Below are positions 14,201-26,200 of a stretch of DNA of 64,000 nucleotides, piece after piece. Location: the NCBI GenBank assembly GCA_003864495.1, contig PEDN01001353.1, positions 496,001 through 560,000 on the forward strand, written 5' to 3'. Numbering within the stretch: the first letter of the stretch is position 1; every line of letters starts with the position of its first letter. A program made the translations under genes and the position numbers. The stretch is from Nemopilema nomurai (Eukaryota > Cnidaria > Scyphozoa > Rhizostomeae > Rhizostomatidae). A model generated the notes under the pieces. That model did not search any database and had not been told where the DNA came from. It saw only the letters and a list, made by a program, of their open reading frames with translations.

Positions 14201-17200
14201 TATTTGATCAATGCAAAAACTCTTCTAGAAAACATATCTTCGAAAGGTGCAAAGCGAAAATGAAAACTAAATATCTTAATTAAAATTGTAGAAAAACCAC
14301 TATCTTGACAAATGAACAGATTGAATCAACAGGTGCTAAAATCTCTGCTACTACTTTTAGATTAAAAAAAGGAACAACAAAATTTGAAAATGAAATGATG
14401 CTTATTCATTATCATATTATCCTATTCGAACAAATAGCAAAGCCTATCCGTCAAACTTTAAGGCAACATAAAATAACACTTAGGTAGTGGAAAGAATAAA
14501 GGTAAGAACGGTAAAGATCATCTATGTCTAACGAATTGGTTGGGACTTCATGAAATTTAATGTAACAAATTCATATGAGAACCTAACTACGAAGAATGTT
14601 CACAACTGCACCGATATGTCGTTAGAAAGACGATTAAAAAACTAGTTTTAGTGAGGCTAGACAAGGTTGCAAATACAATTGCCGTATCATACAACTAAAA
14701 TGAAAGAATGGATCAAAAACAATGACGTTTTCAATTCAAATTACGGTCGAAACAGATATTGATGCTATCGAAGGTATTGGAGGGAATGAAGGTGTCGATC
14801 TTGAAGATGATGGCGGTGAGTAGTTTGAACGGGATCTTGTGGTACTATGTAAACTAGTCCGCAAACTGTGAGGGACATATGTACTTTGGCTAACTGGCAA
14901 TTCCTTAGTTGAAGATGGAGTTGGTTGTGGAGGAACAGACGCTTGATGGAGGTGGTGGAGACACTATTGATGTTGAAGACTTGGAGGTGGCGGTGACACA
15001 CTCGATGTCGATGGTGGTGGTGGTGGGACTGAAGTTGTTGGTGGTGGTGCGGTAGTTGTGTAAAGTCGTCGTTGGTGGCGGAGGAACAGACGTCGATGGA
15101 GTTGGTGGTGGAGGAACAGACGTCGATGGAGGTGGTGGAGACACTATTGATGTTGAAGGACTTGGAGGTGGCGGTGACACACTCGATGCGATGGTGGTGG
15201 TGGTGGGACTGAGTTGTTGGTGGTGGTGCGTAGTTGGTGGTAAAGTCGTCGTTGGTGGCGGAGGAACAGACGTCGATGGAGTTGGTGGTGGAGGAACAGA
15301 CGTTGATGGAGGTGGTGGAGACACTATTGTGTTGAAGGACTTGGAGGTGGCGGTGACACACTCGATGTCGATGGTGGTGGTGGTGGGACTGAAGTTGTGG
15401 TGTGTGCGGTAGTTGGTGGTAAAGTCGTCGTTGTGGTGGAGAACAGACGTCGATGGAGTTGGCGGTGGGAGAACAGACGTCGATGGAGGTGGTGGAGACA
15501 TATTGATGTTAAGGACTTGGAGGTGGGGTGACACACTCGATGACGATGGTGGTGGTGGTGGGACTGAGTTGTTGGGTGTGGTGCGGTAGTTGGTGGTAAA
15601 GTCGTCGTGGTGGCGGAGAACAAGACGTCGTGGAGTTGGTTGTGGAGAACAGACGTTGATGAGAGGTGGAGAACTATGAGATGTTGAAGATTGGAGGTGG
15701 CTGTGAAACATCGATGTCGATGGTAGGTGGTGGTGGGACTGAAGTTTGTTGGTGGTGGTGCGGTAGTGGTGGTAAAGTCGTCGTTGGTGGTGGAGGAACA
15801 GACGTCGATGGAGTTGGTGGTGGAGGAACAGACGTTGATGGAGGTGGTGGAGACACTATTGATGTTGAAGGACTTGGAGGTGGCGGTGACACACTCGATG
15901 TCGATGGTGGTGGTGGTGGGACTGAAGTTGTTGGTGGTGGTGCAGTAGTTGGTGGTAAAGTCGTCGTTGGTGGTGGAGGAACAGACGTCGATGGAGTTGG
16001 TGGTGGAGGAACAGACGTTGATGGAGGTGGTGGAGACACTATTGATGTTGAAGGACTTGGAGGTGGCGGTGACACACTCGATGACGATGGTGGTGGTGGT
16101 GGGACTGAAGTTGTTGGTGGTGGTGCGGTAGTTGGTGGTAAAGTCGTCGTTGATGGTGGAGGAACAGACGTCGATGGAGTTGGTGGTGGAGGAACAGACG
16201 TTGATGGAGGTGGTGGAGACACTATTGATGTTGAAGGACTTGGAGGTGGCGGTGACACACTCGATGTCGATGGTGGTGGTGGTGTGACTGAAGTTGTTGG
16301 TGGTGGTGCGGTAGTTGGTGGTAAAGTCGTCGTTGGTGGTGGAGGAACAGACGTCGATGGAGTTGGTGGTGGAGGAACAGACGTTGATGGAGGTGGTGGA
16401 GACACTATTGATGTTGAAGGACTTGGAGGTGGCGGTGACACACTCGATGTCGATGGTGGTGGTGGTGCGACTGAGGTTACTGATTCAATTTTGCTTCCGG
16501 CACTGGTTGTTGTTGTCCTAAATGTTACAATCTCTGTGGTTGCGGAGCTCTAAGGGAAAGCAATCAAATACATTGAAAGTGGATAACGAAAGGATTTTCT
16601 TGCTTGCGATTGAGAGCATTTAAAGACAACTGATTCACAAGCTTAAGGTATTAACAGTAGACAATTGGGTTTTGATAATTCTTTCTTATAGATATTGGCT
16701 AAAAAATTTTGAGAATATCAGTTATGATTTTGAGAAACCGTTTCTAGCATTTCCGTTAAAAGCTTAATCAATACGGCATGAAATTTTCTTGGTAAATTGT
16801 AAAAGTCATCTACAAACGGGCACAAACGGTGCAGTTGAATCCGAGATAGCTTATCATTTACACAATATTTGATCAAATGCAAAAACTCTTCTAGAAAACA
16901 TATCTTCGAAAGGTGCAAAGCGAAAATGAAAACTAAATATCTTAATTAAAATTGTAGAAAAACCACTATCTTGACAAATGAACAGATTGAATCAACAGGT
17001 GCTAAAATCTCTTGCTACTACTTTTAGATTAAAAAAAGGAACAACAAAATTTGAAAATGAAATGATGCTTATTCATTATCATATTATCCTATTCGAACAA
17101 ATAAGCAAAGCCTATCCGTCAAACTTTAAGGCAACATAAAATAACACTTAGGTAGTGGAAAGAATAAAGGTAAGAACGGTAAAGATCATCTATGTCTAAC

Positions 17201-20200
17201 GAATTGGTTGGGACTTCATGAAATTTAATGTAACAAAATTCATATGAGAACCTAAGTGAACTACGAAGAATGTTTACAACTGCACCGATATGTCGTTAGA
17301 AGACGATTAAAAAACTAGTTTTAGTGAGGCTAGACAAGGTTGCAAATACAATTGCCGTATCATACAACTAAAATGAAAGAATGGATCAAAAACAATGACG
17401 TTTTCAATTCAAAACTTACGGTCGAAACAGATATTGATGCTATAATCGAAGGTATTGGAGGGAATGAAGGTGTCGATCTTGAAGATGATGGCGGTGAGTA
17501 GTTTGAACGGGATCTTGTGGTACTATGTAAACTAGTCCGCAAACTGTGAGGGACATATGTACTTTGGCTAACTGGCAATTCCTTAGTTGAAGATGGAGTT
17601 GGTTGTGGAGGAACAGACGTTGATGGAGGTGGTGGAGACACTATTGATGTTGAAGGACTTGGAGGTGGCGGTGACACACTCGATGTCGATGGTGGTGGTG
17701 GTGGGACTGAAGTTGTTGGTGGTGGTGCGGTAGTTGGTGGTAAAGTCGTCGTTGGTGGCGGAGGAACAGACGTCGATGGAGTTGGTGGTGGAGGAACAGA
17801 CGTCGATGGAGGTGGTGGAGACACTATTGATGTTGAAGGACTTGGAGGTGGCGGTGACACACTCGATGACGATGGTGGTGGTGGTGGACTGAAGTTGTTG
17901 GTGGTGGTGCTGTAGTTGGTGGTAAAGTCGTCGTTGGTGGCGGAGAAGACGTCGATGGAGTTGGTGGTGGAGGAACAGACGTTGATGGAGGTGGTGGAGA
18001 CACTATTGATGTTGAAGGACTTGGAGGTGGCGGTGACACACTCGATGTCGATGGTGGTGGTGGTGGGACTGAAGTTGTTGGTGGTGGTGCGGTAGTTGGT
18101 GGTAAAGTCGTCGTTGGTGGTGGAGGAACAGACGTCGATGGAGTTGGCGGTGGAGGAACAGACGTCGATGGAGGTGGTGGAGACACTATTGATGTTGAAG
18201 GACTTGGAGGTGGCGGTGACACACTCGATGACGATGGTGGTGGTGGTGGGACTGAAGTTGTTGTGGTGGTGCGGTAGTTGGTGGTAAAGTCGTCGTTGGT
18301 GGCGGAGGAACAGACGTCGATGGAGTTGGTTGTGGAGGAACAGACGTTGATGGAGGTGGTGGAGACACTATTGATGTTGAAGGACTTGGAGGTGGCTGTG
18401 ACACACTCGATGTCGATGGTGGTGGTGGTGGGACTGAAGTTGTTGGTGGTGGTGCGGTAGTTGGTGGTAAAGTCGTCGTTGGTGGTGGAGGAACAGACGT
18501 CGATGGAGTTGGTGGTGGAGGAACAGACGTTGATGGAGGTGGTGGAGACACTATTGATGTTGAAGGACTTGGAGGTGGCGGTGACACACTCGATGTCGAT
18601 GGTGGTGGTGGTGGGACTGAAGTTGTTGGTGGTGGTGCAGTAGTTGGTGGTAAAGTCGTCGTTGGTGGTGGAGGAACAGACGTCGATGGAGTTGGTGGTG
18701 GAGGAACAGACGTTGATGGAGGTGGTGGAGACACTATTGATGTTGAAGGACTTGGAGGTGGCGGTGACACACTCGATGACGATGGTGGTGGTGGTGGGAC
18801 TGAAGTTGTTGGTGGTGGTGCGGTAGTTGGTGGTAAAGTCGTCGTTGATGGTGGAGGAACAGACGTCGATGGAGTTGGTGGTGGAGGAACAGACGTTGAT
18901 GGAGGTGGTGGAGACACTATTGATGTTGAAGGACTTGGAGGTGGCGGTGACGCACTCGATGTCGATGGTGGTGGTGGTGTGACTGAAGTTGTTGGTGGTG
19001 GTGCGGTAGTTGGTGGTAAAGTCGTCGTTGGTGGTGGAGGAACAGACGTCGATGGAGTTGGTGGTGGAGGAACAGACGTTGATGGAGGTGGTGGAGACAC
19101 TATTGATGTTGAAGGACTTGGAGGTGGCGGTGACACACTCGATGTCGATGGTGGTGGTGGTGCGACTGAGGTTACTGATTCAAATTTTGCTTCCGGCACT
19201 GGTTGTTGTTGTCCTAAATGTTACAATCTCTGTGGTTGCGGAGCTCTAAGGGAAAGCAATCAAATACATTGAAAGTGGATAACGAAAGGATTTTCTTGCT
19301 TGCGATTGAGAGCATTTAAAGACAACTGATTCACAAATTTAAGGTATTAACAGTAGACAATTGGGTTTTGATAATTCTTTCTTATAGATATTGGCTAAAA
19401 AATTTTGAGAATATCAGTTATGATTTTGAGAAACCGTTTCTAGCATTTCCGTTAAAAGCTTAATCAATACGGCATGAAATTTCTTGGTAAATTGTAAAAG
19501 TCATCTACAAACGGGCACAAACGGTGCAGTTGAATCCGAGATAGCTTATCATTTACACAATATTTGATCAAATGCAAAAACTCTTCTAGAAAACATATCT
19601 TCGAAAGGTGCAAAGCGAAAATGAAAACTAAATATCTTAATTAAAATTGTAGAAAAACACACTATCTTGACAAATGAACAGATTGAATCAACAGGTGCTA
19701 AATCTCTTGCTACTACTTTTAGATTAAAAAAAAGGAACAACAAAATTTGAAAATGAAATGATGCTTATTCATTATCATATTATCCTATTCGAACAAATAA
19801 GCAAAGCCTATCCGTCAAACTTTAAGGCAACATAAAATAACACTTAGGTAGTGGAAAGAATAAAGGTAAGAACGGTAAAGATCATCTATGTCTAACGAAT
19901 TGGTTGGGACTTCATGAAATTTAATGTAACAAAATTCATATGAGAACCTAAGTGAACTACGAAGAATGTTTACAACTGCACCGATATGTCGTTAGAAGAC
20001 GATTAAAAAACTAGTTTTAGTGAGGCTAGACAAGGTTGCAAATACAATTGCCGTATCATACAACTAAAATGAAAGAATGGATCAAAAACAATGACGTTTT
20101 CAATTCAAAACTTACGGTCGAAACAGATATTGATGCTATAATCGAAGGTATTGGAGGGAATGAAGGTGTCGATCTTGAAGATGATGGCGGTGAGTAGTTT

Positions 20201-23200
20201 GAACGGGATCTTGTGGTACTATGTAAACTAGTCCGCAAACTGTGAGGGACATATGTACTTTGGCTAACTGGCAATTCCTTAGTTGAAGATGGAGTTGGTT
20301 GTGGAGGAACAGACGTTGATGGAGGTGGTGGAGACACTATTGATGTTGAAGGACTTGGAGGTGGCGGTGACACACTCGATGTCGATGGTGGTGGTGGTGG
20401 GACTGAAGTTGTTGGTGGTGGTGCGGTAGTTGGTGGTAAAGTCGTCGTTGGTGGCGGAGGAACAGACGTCGATGGAGTTGGTGGTGGAGGAACAGACGTC
20501 GATGGAGGTGGTGGAGACACTATTGATGTTGAAGGACTTGGAGGTGGCGGTGACACACTCGATGACGATGGTGGTGGTGGTGGGACTGAAGTTGTTGGTG
20601 GTGGTGCTGTAGTTGGTGGTAAAGTCGTCGTTGGTGGCGGAGGAACAGACGTCGATGGAGTTGGTGGTGGAGGAACAGACGTTGATGGAGGTGGTGGAGA
20701 CACTATTGATGTTGAAGGACTTGGAGGTGGCGGTGACACACTCGATGTCGATGGTGGTGGTGGTGGGACTGAAGTTGTTGGTGGTGGTGCGGTAGTTGGT
20801 GGTAAAGTCGTCGTTGGTGGTGGAGGAACAGACGTCGATGGAGTTGGCGGTGGAGGAACAGACGTCGATGGAGGTGGTGGAGACACTATTGATGTTGAAG
20901 GACTTGGAGGTGGCGGTGACACACTCGATGACGATGGTGGTGGTGGTGGGACTGAAGTTGTTGGTGGTGGTGCGGTAGTTGGTGGTAAAGTCGTCGTTGG
21001 TGGCGGAGGAAACAGACGTCGATGGAGTTGGTTGTGGAGGAACAGACGTTGATGGAGGTGGTGGAGACACTATTGATGTTGAAGGACTTGGAGGTGGCTG
21101 TGACACACTCGATGTCGATGGTGGTGGTGGTGGGACTGAAGTTGTTGGTGGTGGTGCGGTAGTTGGTGGTAAAGTCGTCGTTGGTGGTGGAGGAACAGAC
21201 GTCGATGGAGTTGGTGGTGGAGGAACAGACGTTGATGGAGGTGGTGGAGACACTATTGATGTTGAAGGACTTGGAGGTGGCGGTGACACACTCGATGTCG
21301 ATGGTGGTGGTGGTGGGACTGAAGTTGTTGGTGGTGGTGCAGTAGTTGGTGGTAAAGTCGTCGTTGGTGGTGGAGGAACAGACGTCGATGGAGTTGGTGG
21401 TGGAGGAACAGACGTTGATGGAGGTGGTGGAGACACTATTGATGTTGAAGGACTTGGAGGTGGCGGTGACACACTCGATGACGATGGTGGTGGTGGTGGG
21501 ACTGAAGTTGTTGGTGGTGGTGCGGTAGTTGGTGGTAAAGTCGTCGTTGGTGGCGGAGCAGACGTCGATGGAGTTGGTTGTGGAGGAACAGACGTTGATG
21601 GAGGTGGTGGAGACACTATTGATGTTGAAGGACTTGGAGGTGGCTGTGACACACTCGATGTCGATGGTGGTGGTGGTGGGACTGAAGTTGTTGGTGGTGG
21701 TGCGGTAGTTGGTGGTAAAGTCGTCGTTGGTGGTGGAGGAACAGACGTCGATGGAGTTGGTGGTGGAGGAACAGACGTTGATGGAGGTGGTGGAGACACT
21801 ATCGATGTTGAAGGAGTTGGAGGTGGCGGTGACACAGTCAATGTCGATGGTGGTGTGGTGGGACTGAAGTTGTTGGTGGTGGTGCGGTAGTTGGTGGTAA
21901 AGTCGTCGTTGGTGGTGGAGGAACAGACGTCGATGGAGTTGGTGGTGGAGGAACAGACGTTGATGGAGGTGGTGGAGACACTATCGATGTTGAAGGACTT
22001 GGAGGTGGCGGTGACACAGTCAATGTCGATGGTGGTGGTGGTGGGACTGAAGTTGTTGGTGGTGGTGCGGTACTTGGTGGTAAAGTCGTCGTTGGTGGTG
22101 GAGGAACAGACGTCGATGGAGTTGGTGGTGGAGGAACAGACGTTGATGGAGGTGGTGGAGACACTATTGATGTTGAAGGACTTGGAGGTGGCGGTGACAC
22201 ACTCGATGTCGATGGTGGTGGTGGTGCGACTGAGGTTATTGATTCAATTTTGCTTCCGGCACTGGTGGTTGTTGTCCTAAATGTTACAATCTCTGTGGTT
22301 GCGGAGCTCTAAGGGAAAGCAATCAAATACATTGAAAGTGGATAACGAAAGGATTTTCTTGCTTGCGATTGAGAGCATTTAAAGACAACTGATTCACAAG
22401 CTTAAAGTATTAACAGTAGACAATTGGGTTTTGATAATTCTTTCTTATAGATATTGGCTAAAAAATTTTGAGAATATCAGTTATGATTTTGAGAAACCGT
22501 TTCTAGCATTTCCGTTAAAAGCTTAATCAATACGGCATGAAATTTTCTTGGTAAATTGTAAAAGTCATCTACAAACGGGCACAAACGGTGCAGTTGAATC
22601 CGAGATAGCTTATAATTTACACAATATTTGATCAAATGCAAAAACTCTTCTAGAAAACATATCTTCGAAAGGTGCAAAGCGAAAATGAAAACTAAATATC
22701 TTAATTAAAATTGTAGAAAAACCACTATCTTGACAAATGAACAGATTGAATCAACAGGTGCTTAAATCTCTTGCTACTACTTTTAGATTAAAAAAAGGAA
22801 TAACAAAATTTGAAAATGAAATGATGCTTATTCATTATCATATTATCCTATTCGAACAAATGAGCAAAGCCTATCCGTCAAACTTTAAGGCAACATAAAA
22901 TAACACTTAGGTAGTGGAAAGAATAAATGTAAGAACGGTAAAGATCATCTATGTCTAACGAATTGGTTGGGACTTCATGAAATTTAATGTAACAAAATTC
23001 ATATGAGAACCTAAGTGAACTACGAAGAATGTTTACAACTGCACCGATATGTCGTTAGAAGACGATTAAAAAACTAGTTTTAGTGAGGCTAGACAAGGTT
23101 GCAAATACAATTGCCGTATCATACAACTAAAATGAAAGAATGGATCAAAAACAATGACGTTTTCAATTCAAAACTTACGGTCGAAACAGATATTGATGCT

Positions 23201-26200
23201 ATAATCGAAGGTATTGGAGGGAATGAAGGTGTCGATCTTGAAGATGATGGCGGTGAGTAGTTTGAACGGGATCTTGTGGTACTATGTAAACTAGTCCGCA
23301 AACTGTGAGGGACATATGTACTTTGGCTAACTGGCAATTCCTTAGTTGAAGATGGAGTTGGTTGTGGAGGAACAGACGTTGATGGAGGTGGTGGAGACAC
23401 TATTGATGTTGAAGGACTTGGAGGTGGCGGTGACACACTCGATGTTGATGGTGGTGGTGGTGGGACTGAAGTTGTTGGTGGTGGTGCAGTAGTTGGTGGT
23501 AAAGTCGTCGTTGGTGGGAGGAACAGACGTCGATGGAGTTGGTGGTGGAGGAACAGACGTCGATGGAGGTGGTGGAGACACTATTGATGTTGAAGGACTT
23601 GGAGGTGGCGGTGACACACTCGATGTTGATGGTGGTGGTGGTGGGACTGAAGTTGTTGGTGGTGGTGCAGTAGTTGGTGGTAAAGTCGTCGTTGGTGGTG
23701 GAGGAACAGACGTCGATGGAGTTGGTGGTGGAGGAACAGACGTTGATGGAGGTGGTGGAGACACTATTGATGTTGAAGGACTTGGAGGTGGCGGTGACAC
23801 ACTCGATGTTGATGGTGGTGGTGGTGGGACTGAAGTTGTTGGTGGTGGTGCGGTAGTTGGTGGTAAAGTCGTAGTTGGTGGTGGAGGAACAGACGTCGAT
23901 GGAGTTGGTGGTGGAGGAACAGACGTTGATGAAGGTGGTGGAGATACTGTTGATGTTGAAGGACTTGGAGGTGGCGGTGACACACTCGATGTCGATGGTG
24001 GTGGTGGTGGGACTGAAGTTGTTGGTGGTGGTGCGGTAGTTGGTGGTAAAGTCGTCGTTGGTGGCGGAGGAACAGACGTCGATGGAGTTGGTTGTGGAGG
24101 AACAGACGTTGATGGAGGTGGTGGAGACACTATTGATGTTGAAGGACTTGGAGGTGGCGGTGACACACTTGATGTCGATGGTGGTGGTGGTGGGACTGAA
24201 GTTGTTGGTGGTGGTGCGGTAGTTGGTGGTAAAGTCGTCGTTGGTGGTGGAGGAACAGACGTCGATGGAGTTGGTTGTGGAGGAACAGACGTTGATGGAG
24301 GTGGTGGAGACACTATCGATGTTGAAGGAGTTGGAGGTGGCGGTGACACACTCGATGTCGATGGTGGTGGTGGTGGGACTGAAGTTGTTGGTGGTGGTGC
24401 GGTAGTTGGTGGTAAAGTCGTCGTTGGTGGTGGAGGAACAGACGTCGATGGAGTTGGTGGTGGAGGAACAGACGTTGATGGAGGTGGTGGAGACACTATT
24501 GATGTTGAAGGACTTGGAGGTGGCGGTGACACACTCGATGTCGATGGTGGTGGTGGTGCGACTGAGGTTACTGATTCAATTTTGCTTCCGGCACTGGTTG
24601 TTGTTGTCCTAAATGTTACAATCTCTGTGGTTGCGGAGCTCTAAGGGAAAGCAATCAAATACATTGAAAGTGGATAACGAAAGGATTTTCTTGCTTGCGA
24701 TTGAGAGCATTTAAAGACAACTGATTCACAAGCTTAAGGTATTAACAGTAGACAATTGGGTTTTGATAATTCTTTCTTATAGATATTGGTTAAAAATGTT
24801 TGAGAATATCAGTTATGATTTTGAGAAACCGTTTCTAGCATTTCCGTTAAAAGCTTAATAAATACGGCCTCAAATTCTCTTGGTTAATTGTAAAAGTCAT
24901 CTACAAACGGGCACAAACGGTGCAGTTGAATCTGAGATAGCTTATCATTTACACAATATTTGATCAAATGCAAAAACTCTTCTAGAAAACATATCTTCGA
25001 TAGGTGCAAAGCACAAATTAAAGCTAAATATCTTAATTAAAAGTGTAGAAAAAACACTATCTTGACAAATGAACAGATTGAATCAACAGGTGCTTAAATC
25101 TCTTGCTACTACTTTTAGATTAAAAAAAAGGAACAACAAAATTTGAAAATGAAATGATGCTTATTCATTATCTTATTAACCCATTCGAACAAATAAACAA
25201 AGCCTATCCGTCAAACTTTAAGGCAACATAAAATAACACTTAGGTAGTGGAAAGAATAAAGGTAAGAACGGTAAAGATCATCTATGTCTAACGAATTGGT
25301 TGGGACTTCATGAAATTTAATGTAACAAAATTCATATGAGAACCTAAGTGAACTACGAAGAATGTTCACAACTGCACCGATATGTCGTTAGAAGACGATT
25401 AAAAAACTAGTTTTAGTGAGGCTAGACAAGGTTGCAAATACAATTGCCGTATCATACAACTAAAATGAAAGAATGGATCAAAAACAATGACGTTTTCAAT
25501 TCAAAACTTACGGTCGAAACAGATATTGATGCTATAATCGAAGGTATTAGAGGGAATGAAGGTGTCGATCTTGAAGATGATGGCGGTGAGTAGTTTGAAC
25601 GGGATCTTGTGGTACTATGTAAACTAGTCCGCAAACTGTGAGGGACATATGTACTTTGGCTAACTGGCAATTCCTTAGTTGAAGATGGAGTTGGTTGTGG
25701 AGGAACAGACGTTGAGGAAGGTGGTGGAGACACTGTTGATGTTGAAGGACTTGGAGGTGGCGGTGACACACTCGATGTCGATGGTGGTGGTGGTGGGACT
25801 GAAGTTGTTGGTGGTGGTGCGGTAGTTGGTGGTAAAGTCGTCGTTGGTGGTGGAGGAACAGACGTCGATGGAGTTGGTGGTGGAGGAACAGACGTCGATG
25901 GAGGTGGTGGAGACACTATTGATGTTGAAGGACTTGGAGGTGGCGGTGACACACTCGATGTTGATGGTGGTGGTGGTGGGACTGAAGTTGTTGGTGGTGG
26001 TGCAGTAGTTGGTGGTAAAGTCGTCGTTGGTGGTGGAGGAACAGACGTCGATGGAGTTGGTGGTGGAGGAACAGACGTTGATGGAGGTGGTGGAGACACT
26101 ATTGATGTTGAAGGACTTGGAAGTGGCGGTGACACACTCGATGTCGATGGTGGTGGTGGTGGTACTGAAGTTGTTGGTGGTGGTGCAGTAGTTGGTGGTA

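Larger units (their letters stand above)
2248..25511 (-). other. Nine near-identical introns of the duplicated PTS exons
   Basis: The introns lie at 2248-3115, 4740-5589, 8500-9371, 10833-11700, 13888-14744, 16550-17419, 19246-20115, 22309-23178 and 24641-25511, each 850-872 bp. All start GTAAGT (GTAATT at 14744) and end CCCTTAG or CCTTAG. They contain no ORF of note. Introns 10833-11700 and 24641-25511 share a distinct divergent stretch (GGCCTCAAATTCTCTTGG region); 8500-9371 and 22309-23178 share others. Intron similarity close to that of the exons means that whole units, not only coding repeats, are duplicated. Confidence 0.88.
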
